Notes under the pieces: generated by a model
Database searches by the model: none
What the model saw: the letters and a program-made list of their open reading frames with translations, nothing else
What the model was told of the DNA's origin: nothing
Made by a program: the position numbers and the translations under genes
From: Gemmatimonadales bacterium
Lineage (GTDB): Bacteria; Gemmatimonadota; Gemmatimonadetes; Palauibacterales; Palauibacteraceae
Assembly: GCA_009838765.1 (NCBI GenBank)
Contig: VXQX01000086.1
Span: forward strand, 1 to 64,000
Length of the DNA stretch: 64,000 nucleotides
Direction of reading: 5' to 3'
Shown here: one piece after another, positions 52,270-60,162 of the stretch
Position numbering within the stretch: position 1 is the stretch's first letter
Layout of the letters: every line of letters begins with the position of its first letter

Positions 52270-53030
52270 TCGACGCGGTCGCAACGGGAGCCGTGGAGGC
52301 GGCCACGCTCGCGGCGCTGCAGATCGAGCCGGCGGGCGGACTCCTCCCGGCGCTTTCCGACAACCCGTTCCTCGCGCTCGGTGCGCTCTTCGCGGCGGGG
52401 GTCCTCACGAGCACGAACCCGTGCATCTGGCCGATGATCCCGATCACCTTCTCGGTCATCTCGGGCACGGCGGGCGAAACCCAGTCGCGAAAGCGCACCG
52501 TCGGCCTCACGCTGACCTACGCCCTGGGACTGGCGCTCCTCTATTCCGTGCTCGGCGTCATCGCCGGGCTCAGCGGTACCGTGCTCGGGTCGATCGGGGC
52601 GAGCTTCTGGGCGCTGTTCGCGACCGGAAACCTCCTCCTCTTCTTCTCGCTGTTCATGCTCGACGTCTTCCCCGTCCCGGTGCCGAAGCGGCTCCTCGCG
52701 TGGGCGGGCAGCCGCGGCGGCGGATCCTACCGCGCCGTGTTCCTCCTCGGAGCGACCTCGGGCATCGTGGCGGCGCCGTGCGGGGCGCCCGCCTTCGCCG
52801 TGGTCCTCACCTGGGTCGTCGCCGAACAGGCGGGTCTCATGGGCTTCGTCTACCTGTTCACCTTCTCCATCGGCATGACGGCCGTGCTCATCGCCGTGGG
52901 GCTGTTCTCGGGGACGCTCGCCGTGCTGCCGAAGTCGGGGACGTGGATGATCTGGATGAAACGGGCCGCCGCCGTCATCATGATCGGGATGGCGCAGTTC
53001 TACCTCATCCGGGCGGGATACTTCATGTGA
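52266..53030 (+). CDS. CcdA/DsbD-like thiol-disulfide transmembrane protein
   Basis: 254 residues from GTG 52266 with six to eight transmembrane segments. TSTNPCIWPMIPITFS and VAAPCGAPAFAVVL hold the two intramembrane cysteines that pass electrons from cytosolic thioredoxin outward. The downstream TlpA-like protein, overlapping by four bases, is the natural acceptor. Supports cytochrome c maturation or peroxiredoxin reduction. Confidence 0.9.
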   Translation: MIDAVATGAVEAATLAALQIEPAGGLLPALSDNPFLALGALFAAGVLTSTNPCIWPMIPITFSVISGTAGETQSRKRTVGLTLTYALGLALLYSVLGVIAGLSGTVLGSIGASFWALFATGNLLLFFSLFMLDVFPVPVPKRLLAWAGSRGGGSYRAVFLLGATSGIVAAPCGAPAFAVVLTWVVAEQAGLMGFVYLFTFSIGMTAVLIAVGLFSGTLAVLPKSGTWMIWMKRAAAVIMIGMAQFYLIRAGYFM

Positions 53031-53608
53031 ACACGAAACCGGTGAACACGAAACGGGGACGGATCCCCCGCCACGCCACGGCCACAGTGTTCGCTGCGCT
53101 GGCCGCGTTCGCCGCGCTCGCCGTGGCGGCGCCTCTCCATGCGCAGGCGGGCGCGGGGCAGGTGAGCCTCGCCCCCGGGACGCAGGGTCCGGACGCCACG
53201 CTGCAGGATCTGGACGGCAACGAGGTCCAGCTTCTCGACTACGCCAATGGCAAGCCGGCGCTGTTCGAGTTCTGGGCCGCGTGGTGCGAGCAGTGCGAGG
53301 GGCTGCAACCCGAAATCGACCGGGTTCAGGCGGATTTCGGCGACCGCGTGAACGTCGTCGCGGTGGCGGTCGCGGTAGCTCAATCGCTGCGCCGCGTCCG
53401 GCGCCACGCGGAGGCGCACGGGGCGGAATACCCCTACCTGTGGGATGCGGACGGCGCCGCGGTGCGCGCCTACTCGGCGACCACGACCTCGATCGTCGTG
53501 ATCCTCGACGGGGAAGGGAAGGTGGCCTACACCGGCGTCGGCCCCGACCAGGACCTCGTCGAGGCCGTCACCGGAATCCTCGCCGCGCAGCAAGCGGGAG
53601 GAGGCTAG
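53027..53608 (+). CDS. Secreted TlpA-like thioredoxin
   Basis: 193 residues from GTG 53027 (another GTG at 53042). Signal peptide ends LHAQAG. The thioredoxin fold follows: APGTQGPDATLQDLDGNEV, active site WCEQC in FEFWAAWCEQCEGLQPE, and TTSIVVILDGEGKVAYTGVG. CEQC is an unusual but acceptable CxxC. It pairs with the CcdA-like protein and faces the selenoprotein peroxiredoxin gene on the other strand. Confidence 0.92.
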   Translation: MNTKPVNTKRGRIPRHATATVFAALAAFAALAVAAPLHAQAGAGQVSLAPGTQGPDATLQDLDGNEVQLLDYANGKPALFEFWAAWCEQCEGLQPEIDRVQADFGDRVNVVAVAVAVAQSLRRVRRHAEAHGAEYPYLWDADGAAVRAYSATTTSIVVILDGEGKVAYTGVGPDQDLVEAVTGILAAQQAGGG

Positions 53609-53617
53609 CTCCGAAGC

Positions 53618-54214
53618 CTACGGGTCCTCGGGCTCCGGGGTCACCTCGTCGATGATGGCGGCGAGTTCGTCGTAGGCGGCGGGGTCGACCTGGTTGAAGC
53701 TCGGGATCACGCCCGCCACGCGCCCGTCGGGCCCCACCACGATCACGGCGCGGCTGTCCACCGCGTTGCTGTCTCTCAATCCTCCGCCGAAGGCGACGTA
53801 CGTCCCCCCGTCGTTGTCCGCGTCGCTACCAAACAGGAAGGGGAAGTCCTCGTCCTTCAGCCATGAGGCGAGTTCGTCGACCGGGTCGTTCGAGATGCCG
53901 ACGAGGACCACGTTCCGGCCCTCGTTGAACAGACTTGCGTACTGATCACGGTACGCTCTCATCTGAACCGTTCAGCCACGCGTCCTGACTCTGAAGAAGA
54001 AGGCGAGGACGACGGTCTCACCCCGGTAGTCGCTGAGGCGGATCGGGTTCTCCAGGGCCCCGTACCGCGTCGCGCCCGGCAGCGCGAAGTCCGGCGCCAT
54101 CTCGCCCACGGCGAGCAGTTGCGAGTCCTGCGCGCTCACCGGGGCCGCGCCTCCGATGGCGAGCGTTCCGGCCAGGCCCAACGCGAGGGCCGCGGCCAGG
54201 ACAAGTCTCCGCAT
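53618..54214 (-). CDS. Selenocysteine-containing secreted peroxiredoxin (in-frame TGA at 53974-53972)
   Basis: One frame from ATG 54214 to 53618 is interrupted only by a TGA at codon 81. Before it: signal peptide (about 1-28, ending PVSAQ), then LAVGEMAPDFALPGAT and RGETVVLAFFFRVRTRG. After it, in the same frame: TVQMRAYRDQYASLFNEG, NVVLVGISNDPVDELASWL, DFPFLFGSDAD and RAVIVVGPDGRVAG. In homologous AhpC/TSA proteins a Cys stands exactly at the TGA (RTxGCTxQMRAYRDQY), the peroxidatic cysteine. Splitting at TGA would leave two non-functional halves, and a SECIS-like hairpin follows. Selenocysteine machinery is not in the window, so a fresh nonsense mutation is the alternative. AAGGA precedes the start. 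Confidence 0.8.
53927..53947 (-). promoter_or_regulatory. Candidate bacterial SECIS hairpin downstream of the in-frame TGA
   Basis: On the mRNA, GAUCAG then a bulged U, AC, loop GCAA, GU and CUGUUC fold as a stem with one U-U mismatch. The apical loop begins about 33 bases after UGA, starts with G, and the bulged U resembles that of the E. coli fdhF element. A second perfect stem, ACGGU/ACCGU, starts directly after the UGA. Folding was done by eye. Confidence 0.55.
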
Positions 54215-54346
54215 GTCTCGGTCCTTTCGTGCGGGTGGAAGACAGGTGGAAGAGCCATGCCGAAGGGTGGCGCGCCCCCCGCGTTCGCGCCAGAGTTGAG
54301 CGACGGCTCAAGTCCGATTCCAACCCCGTCCTCAAGGAGGCGCCTC

Positions 54347-55822
54347 ATGATCCGTCCGTCCCGAGGCCGTCCATGGCGTCGCGCCATCCCCTTCGTCGTC
54401 GCCGTCGTTCTCGCGACCCCCGTGTCCGGGTGCGCGCAGGGGAACGGCGATCCCGTGAACGATCCCCGCTTCGAGCAGGCGGTGGCGCTGTTCGATGCGT
54501 GGCTCGACGCGAAGATGGCGTACGAGAAGATCCCCGGCGTGTCCGCGGCGCTCGTGCACGACCAGGATCTCGTCTGGTCCCGCGGCTACGGGTACGCGCA
54601 CAAGGAGACCGGGGTCCCGGCCACGCCGTCGACGATGTATTCGGTGTGCTCGATCTCGAAGCTCTTCACCTCCATCGGCGTGATGCAGCAGCGCGACGAG
54701 GGCAAGCTGGATCTCGACGATCCCGTCTCCGCGCACCTTCCGTGGTACGACCTCGAGCAGGTGTTTCCCGACGGTCCGAACGTGAACGTGGAGGGGATCC
54801 TCACCCACTCCTCGGGGCTCCCGCGCGAATCGGCGCACCCCTACTGGACGGGCCCCGACCATCCCTTCCCGACGCGGGATGAGATCGTCGAGGGTCTCGC
54901 GGAGCAGGAGACGCTCTATCCCGGCCGCCGCTACTTCCAGTACTCGAACCTGGGGATGGCGCTGGCGGGGCAGCTGATCGAGCAGGCTTCCGGGTTGGGA
55001 TACGACGAGTACATCCGGAGCCGGATCCTGGAGCCGCTGGGGATGTCCGACACGTACACGGACATTCCCGTCGAGCACAGAGGGGGGCGCTACGCCACCG
55101 GGTACTCGCGGCTCGAGCGGGACGGCCAGCGGGCCGAGGCCCCCTTCTTCCAGGCGCTGGGGATGGCTTCCGCGGCGGGGTTCGCCTCCACCGTGGAGGA
55201 CCTGGCGCGCCTCGCCTCGTGGCAATTCCGCCTGCTGGAGGACGGCGGGACGGAGATCCTCGACGTCAACACGCTGAGGGAGATGCACCGCGTGCACTGG
55301 GTGGACCCCGACTTCGACACGATGTGGGGGCTCGGGTTCGCGGTCTCGCGCCGCGACGGGGAGCGCGCGGTGGGCCACGGCGGCAGCTGCCCGGGCTTCC
55401 GCTCGACCTTCCAGCTCCTTCCGGCGAAGAAGCTGGCGGGAGTCGTGATGATGAACGCCCTCGCCAATCCCACCGACGTGTGGACGAAGATGATGGCCAC
55501 GCTCGGCGCGGCCCTCGAGGAGATCCGGGGCGATCCCGACGGCGGGACCGCGCGCCCGGCCTCCCTGGCGGAGTACGAAGGACTGTACCAGTCCACGTGG
55601 GGAGAGACGGTCATCCTCCGGTGGGACGATGGGCTCGTGGCGCTCGGCCTTCCCAGCAACGATCCGGTCGAGGGAATGACGAAGCTGCGGCACGAGAGCG
55701 GCGATACCTTCCGGCGCATCCGGGACGACGGCGAGCCGGGAGAGGCGTACATCTTCCACCGGGAGGACGGCGCCATCGCCCGGTACAGCGTGCACGGCAA
55801 CTTCTCCAACAAGGTCCGGTAG
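54347..55822 (+). CDS. Serine hydrolase lipoprotein, beta-lactamase/PBP-like family
   Basis: 491 residues from ATG 54347, with AAGGAGG upstream. The lipobox is in PVSGC. Class C beta-lactamase-like catalytic motifs: SISK in SVCSISKLFTS (SxxK), YSN in RYFQYSNLGMAL and HGG in VGHGGSCPGFRS. It is a D-Ala-D-Ala peptidase-like or esterase-like enzyme outside the inner membrane. A C-terminal small beta domain (SLAEYEGLYQSTWGETVILR) is common in this group. Confidence 0.9.
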   Translation: MIRPSRGRPWRRAIPFVVAVVLATPVSGCAQGNGDPVNDPRFEQAVALFDAWLDAKMAYEKIPGVSAALVHDQDLVWSRGYGYAHKETGVPATPSTMYSVCSISKLFTSIGVMQQRDEGKLDLDDPVSAHLPWYDLEQVFPDGPNVNVEGILTHSSGLPRESAHPYWTGPDHPFPTRDEIVEGLAEQETLYPGRRYFQYSNLGMALAGQLIEQASGLGYDEYIRSRILEPLGMSDTYTDIPVEHRGGRYATGYSRLERDGQRAEAPFFQALGMASAAGFASTVEDLARLASWQFRLLEDGGTEILDVNTLREMHRVHWVDPDFDTMWGLGFAVSRRDGERAVGHGGSCPGFRSTFQLLPAKKLAGVVMMNALANPTDVWTKMMATLGAALEEIRGDPDGGTARPASLAEYEGLYQSTWGETVILRWDDGLVALGLPSNDPVEGMTKLRHESGDTFRRIRDDGEPGEAYIFHREDGAIARYSVHGNFSNKVR

Positions 55823-55828
55823 CGGAGG

Positions 55829-57088
55829 ATGACGACGACGATGACGACCCTTTCGGGTTCTTCCGGCAGCCTCATTCCCGAGGCGGCGGCGCGCGAGGGC
55901 AACGACCCGATCTTCGCTCTGCACGGGGAGGCGGTGCGGCGGGCCGCGGCGGGCGAGTCGATCCTGAACTCGACGCTCGGGGCGCTGATGAACGACGACG
56001 GGACCCTCGCCGTGATGCCCGCGGCCGCCGAGGCGCTGGGACGCGTGCCGCACGCGCGCGCCGCCGGCTATGCGCCGATCTCCGGAGACCCTCCGTACCT
56101 GGCCGCGGTGATCGCGGACCTGTGCGGGGAGGGCCGGCTGGCCGAGCAGGCGGTGGCCGTCGCCACGCCGGGGAGCACCGGAGCGATCCACCACGCGATC
56201 CTGAACTTCCTCGAGCCCGGGCAGGCGGCGCTCACGCCCAGCTACTACTGGGGTCCGTACCACACGATCTCGACCCATTCGGGACGCGCGGTCGAGACCT
56301 TCAACATGTTCGACGCCGGGATCCGCCTCGATGTCGAGGCGTTCCGGGCGGGGCTCGAGGGCCAGATCGAGCGGCAGGGGCGGTCGCTCGTCCTCTTCAA
56401 CTTCCCCTGCAACAACCCCACCGGCTATTCGCTCGACGAGTCGGAGTGGGAGGCCGTGGCGGAGATCGTGCGGGAGGTCGGCCGGCGGGGTCCCGTCGCG
56501 TTCCTCCTCGACCATGCCTACGCGAAGTTCGGGGATGAGGGATCGAACCGCTGGCTCAGCCATATCCCGCGGATGATGGAGTCCGCGACGGTTCTCGTGG
56601 GCTGGACCGTGTCGAAGTCGTTCGCCCTCTACGGCGCGCGGGTGGGGGCGCTGGTGGCGCTTCACCGGGAGGCGGAGGAGCGGCAGCGCATCTCGAACGC
56701 GCTCGGCTTCTCGTGCCGCGCCACGTGGTCGAACTGCAACCACCTCGGACTGCTCGGCGCCACCGAACTCCTCACGGATCCGGAGCTGCGCCGGCGCACG
56801 GAGGAGGAGCGCGCGGGGATGATCGCCCTCCTCAACGAGCGCGTCGAGGTGTTCAACGAACTGGCGGGGAGGGCCGGGCTGTCGTATCCCCGCTACGAGG
56901 GCGGCTTCTTCGTGTCGGTGTTCACGCCGGACGCGGAGGTGACGGCCGCAACCATGCGCGATGCCGGGGTGTACGTGGTCCCGATGGAGGGTGCGGTACG
57001 GATCGCGTTGTGCGCGACGCCGGCGCACTCGATTCCCCGGCTCGTCGACGCGCTGGCCGAGGGGATCGCGACCGCCCGCGCCGCGTGA
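55829..57088 (+). CDS. Class I aminotransferase (aromatic/aspartate type)
   Basis: 419 residues from ATG 55829 with GGAGG directly upstream. PLP motifs: ATPGSTGAIHHAILNF, NFPCNNPTGYSLDESEW, LLDHAYAKFGDEG and the lysine in VSKSFALYGARVG. The C-terminal EGAVRIALCATP holds the substrate-carboxylate Arg. Resembles TyrB/AspC-type enzymes; the exact amino acid is unknown. It begins six bases after the hydrolase stop. Confidence 0.9.
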   Translation: MTTTMTTLSGSSGSLIPEAAAREGNDPIFALHGEAVRRAAAGESILNSTLGALMNDDGTLAVMPAAAEALGRVPHARAAGYAPISGDPPYLAAVIADLCGEGRLAEQAVAVATPGSTGAIHHAILNFLEPGQAALTPSYYWGPYHTISTHSGRAVETFNMFDAGIRLDVEAFRAGLEGQIERQGRSLVLFNFPCNNPTGYSLDESEWEAVAEIVREVGRRGPVAFLLDHAYAKFGDEGSNRWLSHIPRMMESATVLVGWTVSKSFALYGARVGALVALHREAEERQRISNALGFSCRATWSNCNHLGLLGATELLTDPELRRRTEEERAGMIALLNERVEVFNELAGRAGLSYPRYEGGFFVSVFTPDAEVTAATMRDAGVYVVPMEGAVRIALCATPAHSIPRLVDALAEGIATARAA

Positions 57089-57131
57089 GCGGCCCGTCCG
57101 ACAGAACGACGATCTGTCCGTGAGAAAGACG

Positions 57132-57686
57132 ATGAAACGACACAAGACAGTTCCGGTTCCGGCGCCGACCCTTCTGGTTCTGGCGCCGGCCCTCGCTCTC
57201 CTCGCGGCCACCGGTTGTACCGGCCAGCCGCCGCCCGCGGACCTGTCCGACGCCGACAAGCTCGCACGCGTGGAAGAGATGGTGGAGGAAGTCGAACGCC
57301 GCTTTCCGGAGGTGGAAGCCGTCTCCGTGGAGGACGTGGGGCGGCTGCTCGAGACCGGAAGCGTCGTGCTCGTCGACGCCCGGGCGCCCCGCGAGCGCGA
57401 GGTCTCCTGGATTCCCGGCTCCATCACCTCCGAGGAGTTCGAGCAGGACCCCGGCCGCTACTCGGACCTCACCGTCGTGGCGTACTGCACGATCGGCCAC
57501 CGGAGTTCCGAGTACGCGGAGCGGCAGAACGAGCAGGGCCGCCGCGTCCTCAACCTGCGCGGGAGCCTCCTCTCATGGGCCCACGCCGGGGGGCCGATCG
57601 TGGGCCCCGATGGGCCGACCCACCGCCTGCACGTCTACGGCGAAACCTGGAACCTCGCCCCCGCCCGCTACGAAACGACCTGGTGA
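57132..57686 (+). CDS. Rhodanese-domain lipoprotein
   Basis: 184 residues from ATG 57132 (GTG 57120 possible). The lipobox is LLAATGC. One rhodanese domain follows: VSVEDVGRLLETGSVVLVDAR and active-site loop VVAYCTIGHRSSEYA with the persulfide cysteine, then LRGSLLSWAHAGGPI. A second periplasmic sulfurtransferase in the window, distinct from the one at 1339. It may move sulfane sulfur in the envelope. Confidence 0.88.
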   Translation: MKRHKTVPVPAPTLLVLAPALALLAATGCTGQPPPADLSDADKLARVEEMVEEVERRFPEVEAVSVEDVGRLLETGSVVLVDARAPREREVSWIPGSITSEEFEQDPGRYSDLTVVAYCTIGHRSSEYAERQNEQGRRVLNLRGSLLSWAHAGGPIVGPDGPTHRLHVYGETWNLAPARYETTW

Positions 57687-57804
57687 CGCCTGAAATAGAA
57701 TCTCCAGCGGGTGATTCGGACAGAACTCAACGGGTGATTCGGCAAGACGCCGAATAAGTGCCTTCGTGGAAGATGTTGCGTCTGGCCTCGGGAGATCCGC
57801 CTGG

Positions 57805-58389
57805 TCAGCCGGGGGGCTCGCCGAATCCCGGGGCGAAGATGGCGGAAAGGTCGATCGTGCCGACCTGCGTGTCGCCGAGGCGGACGGGGAGCAGGCGGCG
57901 GAAGCGCTCGGGCCTGAGGCTCACGTCCGGTTCCGCCGCGGTTCCCGAGCCGAAGCGGTACACGTCGACCCGGTTCTCGGCGAGATCCACGATCCAGTAC
58001 TCGCGCACGCCCTGGCGCTCGTAGAGCCGCCGCTTCACGCCGCGGTCGCGCTTGGCGGTGGAGGGAGAGAGGACCTCCACGACGAGGTCGGGCGCCCCCA
58101 CGAGTCCCGCCTCCTCGACGATGTGGCGCCGCTCGTTGGAGACGAAGAGGATGTCCGGCTGCACGCCCTCGCCGGTCGCGGGGAACTCGACGCCGGGCGT
58201 GGGCACGACCTCGCCGTGTCCGGGATCCTCCAACAACTCGCACAGCTTCCTCAGGAGTCGCGCGCCGACCACCTGGTGTCGCCACCTGGGAGCGGCGGTC
58301 ACGTGCAGGACCCCGCCGATCGCCTCGTAGCGATTGCCGTCGTCGGGCATCCGCTGCGCGTCCCGCCAGGTGACTTCGGTAAGTTGCAT
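57805..58389 (-). CDS. Uma2-family protein (restriction endonuclease fold)
   Basis: 194 residues from ATG 58389. Uma2/DUF820 pattern: RYEAIGGVLHVTAAPRWRHQ, VQPDILFVSNERRHIV and LVVEVLSPSTAKRDRGVKRR, LYERQGVREYWIVDLAENRV. The D-(x)n-ExL-like PD-(D/E)XK core is in PDILFV and VVEVLSPS. Members are common in Gram-negative and cyanobacterial genomes, and their role is not firmly known. Confidence 0.88.
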   Translation of the reverse strand: MQLTEVTWRDAQRMPDDGNRYEAIGGVLHVTAAPRWRHQVVGARLLRKLCELLEDPGHGEVVPTPGVEFPATGEGVQPDILFVSNERRHIVEEAGLVGAPDLVVEVLSPSTAKRDRGVKRRLYERQGVREYWIVDLAENRVDVYRFGSGTAAEPDVSLRPERFRRLLPVRLGDTQVGTIDLSAIFAPGFGEPPG

Positions 58390-58521
58390 GGTTCGCACAT
58401 CATAGCTCCGCGCTCGGCTCCGATCCAACCCTGAACCGATGATGCGCGGGGCCATCAACGCATCCTCAACGGTGCGTGGATGTTGTGGCGGGAGCTCCTC
58501 TCGTGGGCCCCCGTCGACGAT

Positions 58522-58734
58522 TCAAACCCCTGCCTTCAACACCCGCATGAGGTGTTCAGAGAGAACGAGGCGTCCCTGGCGTATACCGCTTTCGGGCCTC
58601 TCCAACTCCGTCTGATGCGCTTCTTCGAGGTGGCCAAGGATATGTCGGGCAACGTCGGGATGATCCGTCGTTAGCCAGATCACAAGGTCCGTAGCGACAT
58701 TCCTGTACCCTTCAATGATCTGATCCTTCTCCAC
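58522..58734 (-). CDS. Small protein, unknown function, divergent from the defence genes
   Basis: 70 residues from GTG 58734, with a strong GGAGGAGG six bases upstream. Sequence is alpha-helical and charged (EGYRNVATDLVIWLTTDHPD, VARHILGHLEEAHQTELERP). No family recognised. It faces the DUF5343-like gene across a short AT-rich promoter region and may be a regulator or part of the same locus, but this is unproven. Confidence 0.6.
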   Translation of the reverse strand: MEKDQIIEGYRNVATDLVIWLTTDHPDVARHILGHLEEAHQTELERPESGIRQGRLVLSEHLMRVLKAGV

Positions 58735-58765
58735 GTCGCCCTCCTCCCATCCCGATCATGAATTT

Positions 58766-58794
58766 TTGACCTCAACCACAATATATAGTATAGT
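58766..58794 (+). promoter_or_regulatory. Strong sigma-70-like promoter before the defence-like locus
   Basis: TTGACC at 58766-58771, a 17-base spacer and TATAGT at 58789-58794 match a good housekeeping promoter. It lies in the most AT-rich spot of this region, 67 bases before the ATG at 58862. Confidence 0.6.
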
Positions 58795-58861
58795 TCAAGC
58801 CCCCTCCCTACAATATGTGGGGATTCACCTCGTTTGGTTCAGAAGAAAGGTAGCAGTTTCC

Positions 58862-59554
58862 ATGGAGTCGACCCGACGTACGTATCCCGTAATCAGCCAG
58901 AAGGCGTGGTGGAGGCTGCGTAAGCAGTTTCGCCAGTCCGTTCCGGCTCAAGTGACCGCCCGCTACTTGGCCACGGTGCTGGGGGTCCAAGAGAGGTCCG
59001 CGGAGGCGAACGTGCTTATCGGTCTGCGCGCCGTAGGTCTCGTCGACAAGGACGGAACCCCGACGCCGCGCGCTAACGGCTGGCGCGACGATGAACTCTA
59101 TGCCGAGGTCTGCAAGGAAATCCGGGAAGAGGTCTACCCGCAAGAACTGCGGGACGCGGTTCCGGATACCTCCGGTGCAGGAGATGCGGCACAGGGGTGG
59201 TTCATGCGCACCACGGGCTGCGGTCAGAGCGCAGCCAGGAAGATGGCGTCCTTGTACTCCCTGCTCACCGACGCGGATCCGTCAGCCGGACAGAAGCAGA
59301 CCAGTCGTAAGCAAAAGGAGCCGTCGCGGTCACGACCCAACAAGAAGCAGCCTGCTTCCGCCGCGCCTGAGAAGAAGCAACGCTCGCAACCGAAGCAGAG
59401 CCCTTCTCCTGCTCTTCCAGACCCGGAAATGCCGGAAGTGCGTCTCAATCTCGAGATCCGGATCGATGCGAGCGTCACGCCCGATCAGATCGACCAGATC
59501 TTCGCGAGCATGGCCAAGCACATCTACCGACGTCGTAGTGATGAAGGGCAGTAA
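58862..59554 (+). CDS. DUF5343-like protein
   Basis: 230 residues from ATG 58862. The conserved core (about 5-120) reads YPVISQKAWWRLRKQFRQSV, TARYLATVLGVQERSAEANV, LRAVGLVDKDGTPTPRANGW and RDDELYAEVCKEIREEVYP, matching the DUF5343 pattern (winged-helix-like, HTH part). A Lys/Gln/Pro-rich linker (about 148-195) precedes a short C-terminal segment (VRLNLEIRIDASVTPDQIDQ). Such proteins are often found near restriction or defence genes. Its stop overlaps the next start by 14 bases, so translation is coupled. Confidence 0.75.
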   Translation: MESTRRTYPVISQKAWWRLRKQFRQSVPAQVTARYLATVLGVQERSAEANVLIGLRAVGLVDKDGTPTPRANGWRDDELYAEVCKEIREEVYPQELRDAVPDTSGAGDAAQGWFMRTTGCGQSAARKMASLYSLLTDADPSAGQKQTSRKQKEPSRSRPNKKQPASAAPEKKQRSQPKQSPSPALPDPEMPEVRLNLEIRIDASVTPDQIDQIFASMAKHIYRRRSDEGQ

Positions 59555-60068
59555 CTCCGAGGCTGCCAAGGCGGGGCTTGCCCTCTTGAAGAGCCTTGCA
59601 GCTGACACGCATGAGTTGCGGCTGCCGCCGGAGCAGGGGACGGCCTCCACGACCCAGCGGGTTCTTCCATTCTCGGTGGTGCGCGGGACGCGAAGCTATC
59701 TGGAAACGCTCACTCATCAGATCAACGGCTCGTATGAGCACGGCTGGTATGATGCGTGTGCCGTCATGATGCGACGTCTCCTCGAGAGCCTCATCATCGA
59801 GGTGTTTGAGGAGCGACAGATGGCCGACAAGATCCAGGACACTTCAGGAAACTTCCTGCCGCTCGAACGATTGGTCGGAAAGGTGACCGGCGAGCCCGCG
59901 TGGAACCTCAGCAGGGTAACCAGAAGAGCGCTGTCTGAGGTCAAGAGCCTCGGTGACAATTCGGCCCACGTGCGCCGTTTCATCGCCCACCGACGTGACA
60001 TCGACAACGTGAAGGCGGGTTTCCGAACTGCAGTCCAGGAGTTGGTTGGCGTAGGCGGACTCGGATAA
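59541..60068 (+). CDS. DUF4145/HEPN-like protein
   Basis: 175 residues from ATG 59541. The helical block TRSYLETLTHQINGSYEHGW, YDACAVMMRRLLESLIIEVF and SEVKSLGDNSAHVRRF follows the HEPN-type DUF4145 pattern, where two helices carry the conserved Arg and the NxxH-like end (DNSAHVRR). HEPN proteins are often ribonucleases or nucleotidyl-binding partners of defence systems. It is coupled with the DUF5343-like gene and precedes the helicase by about 95 bases. Confidence 0.75.
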   Translation: MKGSNSEAAKAGLALLKSLAADTHELRLPPEQGTASTTQRVLPFSVVRGTRSYLETLTHQINGSYEHGWYDACAVMMRRLLESLIIEVFEERQMADKIQDTSGNFLPLERLVGKVTGEPAWNLSRVTRRALSEVKSLGDNSAHVRRFIAHRRDIDNVKAGFRTAVQELVGVGGLG

Positions 60069-60162
60069 GGGCGCGACCTCCCCGATGGGTCGCCGTCGGC
60101 CGGCGGCGGCGCTATTTACCAAGCCGACTTGCGGCCATCTGCCGCTGCCGTTGGGAGGTGAT

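Noticed and set aside
53602-53619. Bidirectional terminator between the tlpA-like and peroxiredoxin genes
   Set aside because: Only a five-base stem (AGGCT/AGCCT) without a T-run was seen; too weak to call.
53618-53962. Independent 114-codon gene starting at ATG 53962
   Set aside because: It begins in mid-domain just after the reactive-residue position of a peroxiredoxin, with no ribosome-binding site. It is better read as the part after an in-frame TGA.
54332-57427. 1031-codon minus-strand frame opposite the serine hydrolase and aminotransferase
   Set aside because: Shadow frame; SxxK, PLP-lysine and ribosome-binding sites support the plus strand.
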